The translations under genes were made by a program, and so were the position numbers. DNA of 64,000 nucleotides from Collinsella tanakaei YIT 12063 (GTDB lineage: Bacteria > Actinomycetota > Coriobacteriia > Coriobacteriales > Coriobacteriaceae): contig NZ_JH126475.1 in the NCBI RefSeq assembly GCF_000225705.1, positions 1-64,000 on the forward strand. The letters run 5' to 3'. Below, piece after piece: positions 7,318 through 16,336 of this stretch. The notes beneath the pieces were generated by a model, which saw nothing but the letters and a program-made list of their open reading frames with translations, was not told the DNA's origin and made no database searches. How positions within the stretch are numbered: position 1 is the first letter of the stretch; each line of letters opens with the position of its first letter.

Positions 7318-9558
7318 CTAGTCGAACAGACTCGGCATGTCGTCATCCTTCATGAGGGCTCCGGCGCAAGGGAGGCTCTGGGCTGTGAACTTCTCCGCGG
7401 AGACGCCGGCGCCCAGCACCTCCTCGGTGGTGCTCACGGTGGTGATGACGCGGCCCTTCTTTGCCGTGAAGGCCTGGACGCCCTGGGTGTTTGTGGTCGT
7501 CTTGGTCTTGAGGAGCGAAGTGTTGAAGTTCATCAGGCGATAGTCGCTCGAGACCAGCGCGATGTCACGGTCCTCTTTGAGCACCTGGGCGTACAGCAGC
7601 TTGGACCCGCCGTAGATGGCGTTCTTGAGGCGCTTGCGGTTGGTCTTAGTGACGTAGCCGGCAAGCGCGACGCGCACCGCGCGGCCGTTCTCGAAGATGA
7701 ACAACGCGTCAGCCTTGTAATTCTCGGGATCGATGACCCAGATCACGCTCTCATCCGGATCCATCTCGAGGTCGGTTGCCAGATATGATCCCAGCTGGGC
7801 GGACTTGGTGTCCTCGAATGCCGCGACCTTGCATTTGTACACCTGGCTCTTGTTGGTGAAGACCAAGAGCTCGTGCGTGTTGGCGGATGGGAACTCGATA
7901 AAGGGCTCGTCGCCGTCCTTGTATTTGAGCTCCGCGGCCTTGCGCAGAACGCGGTCCGTCATCTTCTTGAGGTAGCCCTCGCGCGAGAGCATGATGGTGA
8001 CCGGGTACTCCTCGACCTCTGGCTCCAGGCTCACTTCGATGACGTCGGAGGGCTCGATGCGGCCCGTGCGACGCGGCATGACGTATTTCTTGTTGACCGC
8101 CGCCAGCTCGTCGGAAATGACCTTCTTGATGTTCTCCTCGCTCGAGAGGATCTCCTCGAGTTCGGCAATCTCGCCCTCGAGCTTCGCGATGTCCTTGGTG
8201 CGGTTGAGGATGTACTCCTCGTTGATATTGCGCAGCTTGAGCTCGGCGACGAACTCGGCCTGGGTCTCGTCGATATCAAATCCGCGCATCAGGTTGGGGA
8301 CTACCTCGGCCTCGAGTTTGGTGCCGCGGATGATGGCGATGGCCTTGTCGATGTCGAGCAAGATCGCTTCGAGACCGTGCAACAGGTGCAGGCGCTCGGA
8401 CTTCTTGCCCAGGTCGAAGTTCACGCGACGACGCGTGGATTGGACGCGCCATACGACCCACTCGTGCAGGATCTGGCGCACGCCCATCACGCGGGGGTAC
8501 CCATCGACCAACACGTTGAAGTTGCATGAGAACGAATCCTGCAGCGTGGTGATGCGATAAAGCTTCGCCATGAGCTTCTCGGGGTCGACGCCGCGCTTCA
8601 GGTCGATGGCGATGCGCAGGCCGGAGAGGTCGGTTTCGTCGCGGATGTCGGCGATCTCGCGCACCTTGCCCTCCTTGGAGAGCTTGACGATGCGGTCGAT
8701 GATGACATCGGTCTTGGTGGTATAGGGGATCTCGTAAACCTCGATGATGCGCTCTGCGGGGATCCAGCGCCACCGCGAGCGGATCTGGAAGCTGCCCAGG
8801 CCCGTCTCGATGATGCGCTCCATCTCTTCGCGACGGTAGATGATCTCGCCGCCGGTGGAGAAATCGGGCATGGGCATGTACTCGAGTAGGTCGCAGTCGG
8901 GGTTCTCGAGGAAGTGCATGGTGGCGGTGCATACCTCGTTGAGGTTGAAGCCGCAGATGTCGGAGGCCATGGCTACGCCGATGCCCTTGTTGGCCGAGAC
9001 CAGGATGTTGGGGAACGTGGTGGGCAGCAGGCGCGGCTCCTTCATGGCGCCGTCGTAGCTGTCGATAAAGTCGACCGGGTCCTTGTCGATATCTTTGAAG
9101 ATCTCGGCGCAGATGGGGGAGAGCTTTGCCTCGGTGTAACGCGAGGCCGCGTAGCTCAGGTCGCCCGAGTAGTACTTGCCGAAGTTGCCCTTCGACTCCA
9201 CGAACGGCGCCAGCAGCGCCTCGTTGCCCGTGGCGAGGCGTACCATCGTCTCGTAGATGGCGGCATCGCCGTGCGGGTTGAGCTTCATGGTCTGGCCGAC
9301 GATGTTGGCGCTCTTCTGGCGATCGCCTTTCAGCAAGCCCATCTTGTACATGGTGTAGAGCAGCTTGCGATGCGAGGGCTTGAAGCCATCGATCTCGGGG
9401 AAGGCACGAGAGACGTTGGTGCTCATGGCGTACGGCATGTAGTTGGTCTCGAGCGTCTCCGTGATGGGCTGCGCCGTGACCTCCGAGTGCAGGCCGATGA
9501 CGTTATCGGTGTTGACCTGCTTCTTCTTGTTCTGGGTGTTGGTTTTCTTCTTAGCCAC
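7318..9558 (-). CDS. parC: DNA topoisomerase IV subunit A (GyrA/ParC family)
   Basis: This is the DNA breakage-rejoining subunit of a type IIA topoisomerase. The winged-helix region contains HGDAAIYETMVRLAT (residues 96-110), and the catalytic tyrosine is Y141 in AASRYTEAK. A coiled tower region follows (LRNINEEYILNRTKDIAKLEGEI). The 746 residues are shorter than gyrase A, with a reduced C-terminal domain lacking a clear GyrA-box, which favours a decatenase over a supercoiling gyrase. The position equivalent to the quinolone-contact serine is alanine (A99); the second contact is glutamate (E103), as in ParC. The gene follows parE by 78 bp on the same strand, so the two are probably co-transcribed. 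Confidence 0.9.
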   Translation of the reverse strand: MAKKKTNTQNKKKQVNTDNVIGLHSEVTAQPITETLETNYMPYAMSTNVSRAFPEIDGFKPSHRKLLYTMYKMGLLKGDRQKSANIVGQTMKLNPHGDAAIYETMVRLATGNEALLAPFVESKGNFGKYYSGDLSYAASRYTEAKLSPICAEIFKDIDKDPVDFIDSYDGAMKEPRLLPTTFPNILVSANKGIGVAMASDICGFNLNEVCTATMHFLENPDCDLLEYMPMPDFSTGGEIIYRREEMERIIETGLGSFQIRSRWRWIPAERIIEVYEIPYTTKTDVIIDRIVKLSKEGKVREIADIRDETDLSGLRIAIDLKRGVDPEKLMAKLYRITTLQDSFSCNFNVLVDGYPRVMGVRQILHEWVVWRVQSTRRRVNFDLGKKSERLHLLHGLEAILLDIDKAIAIIRGTKLEAEVVPNLMRGFDIDETQAEFVAELKLRNINEEYILNRTKDIAKLEGEIAELEEILSSEENIKKVISDELAAVNKKYVMPRRTGRIEPSDVIEVSLEPEVEEYPVTIMLSREGYLKKMTDRVLRKAAELKYKDGDEPFIEFPSANTHELLVFTNKSQVYKCKVAAFEDTKSAQLGSYLATDLEMDPDESVIWVIDPENYKADALFIFENGRAVRVALAGYVTKTNRKRLKNAIYGGSKLLYAQVLKEDRDIALVSSDYRLMNFNTSLLKTKTTTNTQGVQAFTAKKGRVITTVSTTEEVLGAGVSAEKFTAQSLPCAGALMKDDDMPSLFD

Positions 9559-9636
9559 GTTTTCCTCTTGATGCTTCCTGGGGGAGGGGTCGTTATCTTG
9601 ATGCGGTCGGGGCCGCGCAACGGCAGCCGCCAGCCC

Positions 9637-11634
9637 TTACTGCAGGTCCAGCTGGTCGAGATACTCCTTGCCGTGCTCGGCGATATGGCGCTTGCGGCCC
9701 GCTTCGTCGTTGCCCAGCAATAGGTTGAACATGGTCTCCATCTTGGCGACGTCCTCGGGTTCCACCTTGATCAGGCGGCGCGTCTCGGGGTTCATGGTGG
9801 TGAGCCACATCATGTCCGGGTCGTTCTCACCAAGACCCTTGGAGCGGTTGATGGAGCACTTCTGGTCGCCGATCTCTGCCAAGATATCGTTTTTCTCGAG
9901 CTCGGTGTAGGCGAAGTAGGTCTTCTCCTTGCAGTTGATCTCGTAGAGCGGCGACTCGGCGATGTATACGTAGCCCTCGTCGATAAGCGTGGGCACCAGG
10001 CGGTAGAGCATCGTCAAGATGAGCGTACGGATGTGGTAGCCGTCGACGTCGGCGTCCGTACAGATGATGACCTTGCTCCAGTTGAGGTTATCAAGATCGA
10101 AGGCGCCCAGGTTCTTGATGCGCTTATCCTTGATCTCCACGCCGCAGCCCAGCACCCGCATGAGGTCCATGATGACGTCGGACTTGAAGATGCGCGGATA
10201 GTCCTCCTTCAGGCAGTTGAGGATCTTGCCGCGGACGGGCATGACGCCTTGGAACTCGGCGTCGCGCGAGGTGCGGATGGCGCCCGCCGCCGAGTCGCCC
10301 TCTACGATGTAGACTTCGCGGCGGGTCTTGTCCTTGGAGCGGCAGTCGATGAATTTCTGCACGCGGTTGGCCATGTCGGTCTTCTGCTGCAGGTTGGTCT
10401 TGATGCTCTGGCGGGTCTTCTCGGCGTTCTCGCGCGAGCGCTTGTTGATGAGAACCTGCTCCATAATCTTGTTGGCGGCGTCTTTGTTCTCGATCAGATA
10501 GGTCGAGAGGCGCTCCTTGAAGAATGCCGTCATGGCCTGCTGGATAAAGCGGTTGTTGATGGCCTTCTTGGTCTGGTTCTCGTACGAGGTTTGGGTGGAG
10601 AAGCAGTTGGTCACCAGCACCAGGCAGTCCTGGACGTCCTGCCACTTGATGCCGCTCTCGTTTTTGTTGTACTTGCCCTGTTGCTTGATGTAGGCGTCGA
10701 TTGCGCTGGTCAGCGCGCTGCGGGCGGCCTTCTCGGGCGAGCCGCCGTTCTCCAGCCACGAGGAGTTGTGGTAGTACTCCTGCATCTGGAAGGTGCGCGA
10801 GAAGCACAAGCAGGCCGTGATCTTGACGTTGTAGTCGGGCAGGTCCTCGCGGTCGCGGCCGCGGCGGTCTGCTTCGATGAAGAAGGGTTCGGTGAGGTAG
10901 TCGGCGCCCACTTTCTCGAGCACGTAGTCCTCGATGCCCTTGGGATAGCAGAAATCCTCTTCGGCGAACTCGCCGTCGTCGCCCTCGATGCGTAGGCGGA
11001 AGGTCACGTTGGCGTTGACCACGGCCTGGCGGCGCATGGTCTCGCGATACCACTCGTGGGGGATGCTGATCGAGGTGAAGACCTCCAGGTCCGGGCGCCA
11101 CTTGATGGTAGTGCCGGTGCGGTCCTCGTCGGTGGGCTCGATCTCGAGCGCCTTCTTCTTGGTACCCACGACCTTGCCCTTCTTGAAGTGAAGGGAGTAC
11201 TTGTTGCCGTCGCGCCAGACCGTGACGTCCATGTACTCGGAGGCGTACTGGGTTGCGCAGGAGCCCAGGCCGTTGGTGCCTAGCGAGAAGTCGTAGTCAC
11301 CGCCCTCGTTGTTGTTGTATTTGCCGCCGGCATAGAGCTCGCAGAAAACGAGCTCCCAGTTAAAGCGCTTCTCGGACGGGTTCCAGTCGAGCGGGCAGCC
11401 GCGGCCGTTGTCCTCGACCTGAATGGAGCCATCGCGGAAGGCGGTGAGGGTGATGAGCTTGCCGTAGCCCTGGCGCGCCTCGTCGACGGCGTTGGACAGG
11501 ATCTCGAAGGCGGCATGCGCGCAGCCGTCGAGCCCGTCCGAGCCGAAGATGACGGCGGGGCGCAGGCGTACGCGCTCCTCGTCCTTGAGCTGACGGATGC
11601 TGTCGTTGCCATAGTTTGCGTTGTTCTTTGCCAT
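9637..11634 (-). CDS. parE: DNA topoisomerase IV subunit B (GyrB/ParE family)
   Basis: This is the ATPase subunit partnering the adjacent subunit A. The GHKL ATPase motifs are visible: EILSNAVDEA near residue 45, VEDNGRGCPLD near residue 75 and LGTNGLGSC near residue 117. The TOPRIM domain follows, with EGDSAAG near residue 415 and the metal-binding DADVDGYHIRTL near residue 508. The C-terminus has NRSKGLGE. Its 665 residues are normal for ParE. The start at 11634 (MAKNNANYGND) is the first methionine before homology. It leads the parE-parC pair on the minus strand. Confidence 0.9.
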   Translation of the reverse strand: MAKNNANYGNDSIRQLKDEERVRLRPAVIFGSDGLDGCAHAAFEILSNAVDEARQGYGKLITLTAFRDGSIQVEDNGRGCPLDWNPSEKRFNWELVFCELYAGGKYNNNEGGDYDFSLGTNGLGSCATQYASEYMDVTVWRDGNKYSLHFKKGKVVGTKKKALEIEPTDEDRTGTTIKWRPDLEVFTSISIPHEWYRETMRRQAVVNANVTFRLRIEGDDGEFAEEDFCYPKGIEDYVLEKVGADYLTEPFFIEADRRGRDREDLPDYNVKITACLCFSRTFQMQEYYHNSSWLENGGSPEKAARSALTSAIDAYIKQQGKYNKNESGIKWQDVQDCLVLVTNCFSTQTSYENQTKKAINNRFIQQAMTAFFKERLSTYLIENKDAANKIMEQVLINKRSRENAEKTRQSIKTNLQQKTDMANRVQKFIDCRSKDKTRREVYIVEGDSAAGAIRTSRDAEFQGVMPVRGKILNCLKEDYPRIFKSDVIMDLMRVLGCGVEIKDKRIKNLGAFDLDNLNWSKVIICTDADVDGYHIRTLILTMLYRLVPTLIDEGYVYIAESPLYEINCKEKTYFAYTELEKNDILAEIGDQKCSINRSKGLGENDPDMMWLTTMNPETRRLIKVEPEDVAKMETMFNLLLGNDEAGRKRHIAEHGKEYLDQLDLQ

Positions 11635-11874
11635 GCTCGCTCTCTCGGTGGTTCCCTTTTGCGTCTATGTAGTCATAGATGAATACCGTAGCATAGCCCA
11701 GCTCGCATTGGGTCTCGTCCAATCGAAATCCATCGAACAAATGTTTGTGTATAGCTTCGTTCGGGGAGTTTTTGCCGAGCGAGATGATCAGAGCACGTGG
11801 GGCTTCTTTATAGAGAGGGTACACGCATATGCACAAGAAAGCTCAAGGAGCGCTCCCGCATTCTTGAGGCAGAT

Positions 11875-12123
11875 TTACGCTTCCAGTGCGTTGTATGCCT
11901 CTTCGGTGACGGGCTCGAGCCATTCATTGGAGCGCTTCTCGCCAGGGAGTTCGAAGGCAAGGTGGCTGAACCAGCAGCCTGCTTTGGCACCGTGCCAGTG
12001 CTTGACGTTTGCGGGGATCTCCACGATGTCGCCGGGCACAAGGCTCTGGGCGGGCTTGCCCTCTTCCTGGTACCGGCCCTCGCCCTCAACGCAGATAAGA
12101 ACCTGGCCGCCAGCGCCTTCTCG
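11875..12123 (-). pseudogene. Cupin-domain protein, 5'-truncated remnant
   Basis: Reading the minus strand from 12123 gives about 82 residues, GAGGQVLICVEGEGRYQEEG and then PGDIVEIPANVKHWHGA, ending in EWLEPVTEEAYNALEA. These are the second half of a small single-domain cupin of the kind found beside aldo/keto reductases and carboxymuconolactone decarboxylases. The N-terminal part with the first metal-binding histidines is missing, and an in-frame TAA lies immediately upstream (12124-12126). There is no start codon. The break point is 4-5 bp from the break point of a divergent LysR remnant. Confidence 0.7.
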
Positions 12124-12127
12124 TTAG

Positions 12128-12338
12128 ATTGCCGCTTTGGAACGGGGGCTGGGCGTCGAGCTGCTTGAGCGTACCGGCGGGTCGTGCGTGTTTACGTGCG
12201 ACGGCATGCGACTGCGCCAACGGGCGGAAGGAGATGCTCTTGCTTGTAAAGCAAACCGAGATGGGACTGACGGACCGCGAGCTGAGAATCATGGGCGGCA
12301 TTCGTATTGGCGCAGGAGGAGCGTCGACATTGCGATGA
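12128..12338 (+). pseudogene. LysR-type regulator, internal fragment with a frameshift
   Basis: From 12128 the frame reads AALERGLGVELLERTGG, typical of the end of a LysR helix-turn-helix domain, and goes on to CDGMRLRQRA. After about 12225 the similarity continues in another phase: EMLLLVKQTEMGLTDREL, then GGIRIGAGGASTLR and a stop at 12338. So the fragment has lost its start, has one frameshift, and lacks most of the effector domain. LysR genes commonly lie divergent from the genes they control, and the neighbour here is a cupin remnant facing the other way. Confidence 0.65.
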
Positions 12339-12571
12339 TGCTGTCGCTTTTCTGCATGTTCTGGCGTGGGCGGACCGCGTGCTTTAGTGTTGTTGCCCTA
12401 CGCCCTGGTTCGACATGCGAGGGGAAGATGCCCGCGTGCGGCTCACGCACGGCGCGCGGCACGCCCGCGCCCCCGCGTCGCGCGGCATGCATGCGACCGG
12501 GGGTGCTAACGCTAGGTTCTACCTGCTGGTATTTGCTTGATGATTGCTTGATGTTTGCTTGAGGAGACTCG

Positions 12572-13525
12572 ATGATCTTGTCGCTGGCCCCCATGGAGGG
12601 GCTTACCGGATACATGTTCCGTAACGTGCACGCGGAATGCTTCGGCCCGCTGGACCGCTACTACACGCCGTTTCTCGCCCCGCCGCACGTGGGCTCCGGC
12701 TTTGGTAAGAAGGCGTTCAAAGAGATCGATCCCAAAAACAACCAAGGGCTCAATGTGGTACCTCAGCTACTTACCAGAAACGCGGACGAGTTCGTGTGGG
12801 CGGCGCAGGTCCTCGCGGAGCTTGGCTACACAGAGGTCAACCTCAACCTGGGGTGCCCGTCCGGAACGGTGGTGGCCAAGGGCCGCGGATCGGGCTTTCT
12901 GCGCAACCCCGGCGAGCTGGAGGCGTTCCTGCAAGACGTGTGCGAGCGCTCGCCCATAGCCGTCTCCGTCAAAACCAGGTTGGGACTCGTTGAAGACCGG
13001 GAATACAGGCAGATCCTCGATCTGTACTGCCGCTTGCCCCTGGCAGAGCTCATCGTCCACCCGCGCGTGCAAAAGGACCGCTACCAGGGAACCCCGCGCC
13101 AGGAGGCCTATGGCGAGACGCTGCGCCGCGCGCCTTTCGCCGTGGCGTACAACGGCGACGTTTTTAGCGTGGACGAGTATAACGCCCTGTGCGCGGCGTA
13201 TCCGCAGACGCGCCACGTAATGCTGGGACGCGGGCTGTTGGCAAACCCCGCCCTGGCGCGCATGGTGCGCGGCGGCGCGCCCGCTACGGCGGCGGAGCTC
13301 AAGCGCTTTCATGACAAGCTGTTCTCAGCGTATTTGGACGAGATGGGTGGCAACGCGGTCTTTCGCATGAAAGAGTGGTGGTTCTACGCCAAGTTCGCGT
13401 TCGCCGACCCGCTGGCGGTGCATCGCGCGGTGCGCAAGGTCCGCTGCGTGGACGAGTACGAGCATGCGGTGGCGGGGGTCTTCAGCGGGGAAGCCTTCGC
13501 ATCCGTGCCGGTGTTTAGGGCGTAG
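12572..13525 (+). CDS. tRNA-dihydrouridine synthase family protein
   Basis: Reduces specific uridines in tRNA to dihydrouridine using FMN and NADPH. The TIM-barrel begins LAPMEGLTGYMFR, and the FMN/active-site segment is VNLNLGCPSGTV followed by GRGSGFL, with the catalytic cysteine in GCPSG near residue 95. VKTRLGL and HPRVQKDRY near residue 170 and GRGLLANPAL near residue 225 complete the Dus pattern. Its 317 residues are usual. The start at 12572 has GAGGAG upstream. The subfamily (DusA, B or C) is not decided. It appears to be monocistronic. Confidence 0.9.
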   Translation: MILSLAPMEGLTGYMFRNVHAECFGPLDRYYTPFLAPPHVGSGFGKKAFKEIDPKNNQGLNVVPQLLTRNADEFVWAAQVLAELGYTEVNLNLGCPSGTVVAKGRGSGFLRNPGELEAFLQDVCERSPIAVSVKTRLGLVEDREYRQILDLYCRLPLAELIVHPRVQKDRYQGTPRQEAYGETLRRAPFAVAYNGDVFSVDEYNALCAAYPQTRHVMLGRGLLANPALARMVRGGAPATAAELKRFHDKLFSAYLDEMGGNAVFRMKEWWFYAKFAFADPLAVHRAVRKVRCVDEYEHAVAGVFSGEAFASVPVFRA

Positions 13526-13801
13526 GAAGCACGGTCAGCATCGGGCGGCGCCAGGCGGTGTGGGGCCGTATGGCCCGCGCCGGGCGCGAACGCTTACACG
13601 TGGCTAAGCACTTCTTTACAATGCACCGGGTGCGCAGGGGTTCCCGGCGAGTCGCACGGCCCTCTGACGTGTCGCCTTGCCGTTTGGCACGGCATGTCAA
13701 CCGCTTGGGCATGGGGTTACGCAGGCATGACAATCCGATGTCACTTGTCGCTTAAAGTAGGCAAGGATTGCATTCGCCAACCATTTAAGGAAGGACTGCG
13801 C

Positions 13802-16213
13802 ATGAGTAAGCCGATTGTTCGGAGGGCCCTGTTCTCGCTGGGTGCCGCGGCACTGATCGCCGGTGCCGTGACGGTGGCGCCCGCGGGAGCCTACGCTGCC
13901 GGGGTTGCCGGCGCTGACGGCGCGTCAAAAGACGGCGCTGTTTCCATTGTCTTTACCAACGACGTTCACTGCGCTATCGACCAGCAGGTTGATAAGGACG
14001 GCAACGTGACCGGCATTGGCTATGCCGGCGTCGCGGCGTATACCAACGCGCAAAAGGGCCTGTACGGCGCGGACAACGTGACCCTGGTCGACGCGGGCGA
14101 CGCTATCCAGGGCGGTCCCGTGGGAACGCTCACCAAGGGCGCGGCGCTGGTCCAGATTATGAACGCCGTGGGATACGACTACGCAATCCCCGGCAACCAT
14201 GAGTTCGACTACGGCATGGACCAGTTCAACGCGCTGGTAAAGCAGGCGGGCACCACGTATCTCTCCTGCAACTTCACCAAGCTTAACGCTGACGGTTCCA
14301 AGGCGAGCGTGTTCGCGCCCTTCGCCATCGAGACTTACAAGGATGCAGATGTCGCCGCAGATGACGCGGACGGCGTGCTCAAGGTCGCTTACGTTGGCAT
14401 TTCCACTCCCGAGACGCTCACCAAGTCTTCGCCCGCAAACTTCCAGGACGCTGCCGGCAACTACATCTACGGCTTCTGCCAAGATGAAACCGGCGAGGCC
14501 CTATACGCCGCGGTGCAGAGCGCTGTGGACGAGGCTCGCGCCCAGGGTGCCGATTACGTGGTAGCCGTGGGCCATCTGGGCATCGAGGGTACAACCTCGC
14601 GCTGGACTAGCGAGGCCGTTATCAAGCACACCACTGGCATCGACGCCCTGATCGACGGCCACTCGCATGAGGCCTATGACAAGACGGTTGGTTCCGAGGT
14701 CGCGGCGGGTGCCATCCAGACGCTTGCCAACAGTGATGGCGACAAGGTGGTGCTGGTGCAGACCGGTACCAAGCTTGCCAACGTGGGCAACCTGGTGATC
14801 GATGCGGACGCAGCGGACGGCCAGGACGTTACCGCGCAGCTGGTCCCGGCGTCTGAGTGCAAGGACGAGGACGCCGCGGTCAAGAAGGTCGTCGACCAGG
14901 TGAACGGCGAGCTTGCTGACGTCCTCAACAAGGTTGTGGGCAAGACCGACGTGGCCCTTACCATTGTGGATGCCGACGGCGTGCGCCAGGTTCGCCACCA
15001 TGAGACCAATATGGGCGACCTGGTCGCGGACGCTTACCGTGCCGCGGTTGGAGCCGGCATCGCGCTGGCTAACGGCGGCGGCGTGCGCGCATCCATCGCT
15101 GCCGGCGACATTACCAACAACGACCTGCTCTCCGTTCAGCCTTACGGCAACGAGCTATGCCTGATCGAGGCTACTGGCCAGGAGATTCTGGATGCGCTCG
15201 AGATGGGCGCTTCCAACGCGCCGGAGGAGTTTGGCGGCTTTTTGAAGGTGTCCGGCCTTAGCTACAAGATCGACGCCTCCATCCCCTCGTCCGTAAAGAC
15301 GGATGAGAACGGCAACTTTGTCAGCGTGGACGGAGAGCGCCGCGTGTTCGATGTCAAGGTGGGCGGCCAGGCGATCGATGCCACCAAGACGTACAAGGTC
15401 GCATCCCACGGATACATGCTGCTTGAAGGCGGCGACGGCCTCACCATGTTCAGGGACAACAAGGTGCTGCAGGAGAACGTGATCCTGGATAACCAGGCGC
15501 TTATCAACTACATCACCAACGACCTCAAGGGCGTAGTGGGCGAGCGCTATGCCAACGCCACCGGCGAGGGCCGCATCACGTACGCGACCAAGCCCGGCAC
15601 TGGCTTTAAGGACGTTGCCGCCACCGATTGGTTCGCCGGCGTGGTGGGCCAGGCGGTCGACGCCGAGCTGATGAAGGGGTATTCAGACGATTCGGGCGCT
15701 TCCACCGGCTTCTTTGGGCCTTATGACAACATGACGCGCGCGCAGGTTGTGACGGTGCTCTATCGCATTTCCGGCGATGCGACGTCGGGCGAGAAACCGG
15801 GCGCCAACAAGACGCCGTTTACCGATGTTGAAGATGGGGCCTACTACATCAACGCGCTCAACTGGGCGTATGAGAACGGACTTACCAGCGGATATACCAA
15901 GGCGAACGGCGAGATGGCCAACCTGTTTGGCCCCCACGACACGGTGACGCGCGAGCAGCTTGTCACGTTGGTGTGGCGCGCTGCCGGGGCGCCCGTAGCG
16001 ACCAGCGACGATGCTTACCGTTCTTGCAAGGACGCCGGCAAGGAGTCCGTCTTCGCCGTCGACGCTCTTAAATGGGCTGCCTCCAAGGGCATTCTGACCG
16101 GTTCGGTCGAGGCGGATGGATCCTACCTCAAGCCCACGGCTTCCACCCTGCGCTGCGAGGGGGCGAAGGTGTTTGTGCTCGCCAAGGACCTCATCAAGGA
16201 TGGCGTTAAGTAA
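13802..16213 (+). CDS. Secreted 5'-nucleotidase/metallophosphatase with C-terminal SLH repeats
   Basis: The 803-residue protein starts at 13802 behind AAGGAAGG; the open frame extends upstream but without a ribosome site. A signal peptide (about residues 1-32, ending AGAYA) precedes a UshA-type metallophosphatase domain: TNDVH (52-56), DAGDAIQGG (about 97-105), GNHEFDYG (131-138) and GHSHEAYD. A 5_nucleotid_C domain follows, with LANGGGVRA. From about residue 600 there are three S-layer homology-type repeats (FKDVAATDWFAG, FTDVEDGAYYINALNWAYEN and a final copy). It likely hydrolyses nucleotides outside the cell while held to cell-wall polymers. A bidirectional terminator follows. Confidence 0.9.
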   Translation: MSKPIVRRALFSLGAAALIAGAVTVAPAGAYAAGVAGADGASKDGAVSIVFTNDVHCAIDQQVDKDGNVTGIGYAGVAAYTNAQKGLYGADNVTLVDAGDAIQGGPVGTLTKGAALVQIMNAVGYDYAIPGNHEFDYGMDQFNALVKQAGTTYLSCNFTKLNADGSKASVFAPFAIETYKDADVAADDADGVLKVAYVGISTPETLTKSSPANFQDAAGNYIYGFCQDETGEALYAAVQSAVDEARAQGADYVVAVGHLGIEGTTSRWTSEAVIKHTTGIDALIDGHSHEAYDKTVGSEVAAGAIQTLANSDGDKVVLVQTGTKLANVGNLVIDADAADGQDVTAQLVPASECKDEDAAVKKVVDQVNGELADVLNKVVGKTDVALTIVDADGVRQVRHHETNMGDLVADAYRAAVGAGIALANGGGVRASIAAGDITNNDLLSVQPYGNELCLIEATGQEILDALEMGASNAPEEFGGFLKVSGLSYKIDASIPSSVKTDENGNFVSVDGERRVFDVKVGGQAIDATKTYKVASHGYMLLEGGDGLTMFRDNKVLQENVILDNQALINYITNDLKGVVGERYANATGEGRITYATKPGTGFKDVAATDWFAGVVGQAVDAELMKGYSDDSGASTGFFGPYDNMTRAQVVTVLYRISGDATSGEKPGANKTPFTDVEDGAYYINALNWAYENGLTSGYTKANGEMANLFGPHDTVTREQLVTLVWRAAGAPVATSDDAYRSCKDAGKESVFAVDALKWAASKGILTGSVEADGSYLKPTASTLRCEGAKVFVLAKDLIKDGVK

Positions 16214-16292
16214 TCGGTTATGGTGACCATCTTAGGGTGATCCTGGTCAAGCGGACGCAAACCATCCGTAGGCCGTAATCGTCCAAAAACAA

Positions 16293-16324
16293 GGGCGCTC
16301 CCGCCGTTGCATGCGGGAGCGCCC
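16293..16324. terminator. Bidirectional terminator between the nucleotidase and YfhO genes
   Basis: GGGCGCTCCCGC (16293-16304) and GCGGGAGCGCCC (16313-16324) form a perfect 12-bp stem with an 8-nt loop. TTTCT follows on the + strand, and the minus strand reads TTGTTTTTGG after the stem. It lies between two convergent genes. Confidence 0.8.
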
Positions 16325-16336
16325 TTTCTGCAACGG

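Noticed and set aside
11797-12168. 123-residue + strand frame
   Set aside because: It is the antisense shadow of the cupin remnant; the minus strand shows the cupin signature.
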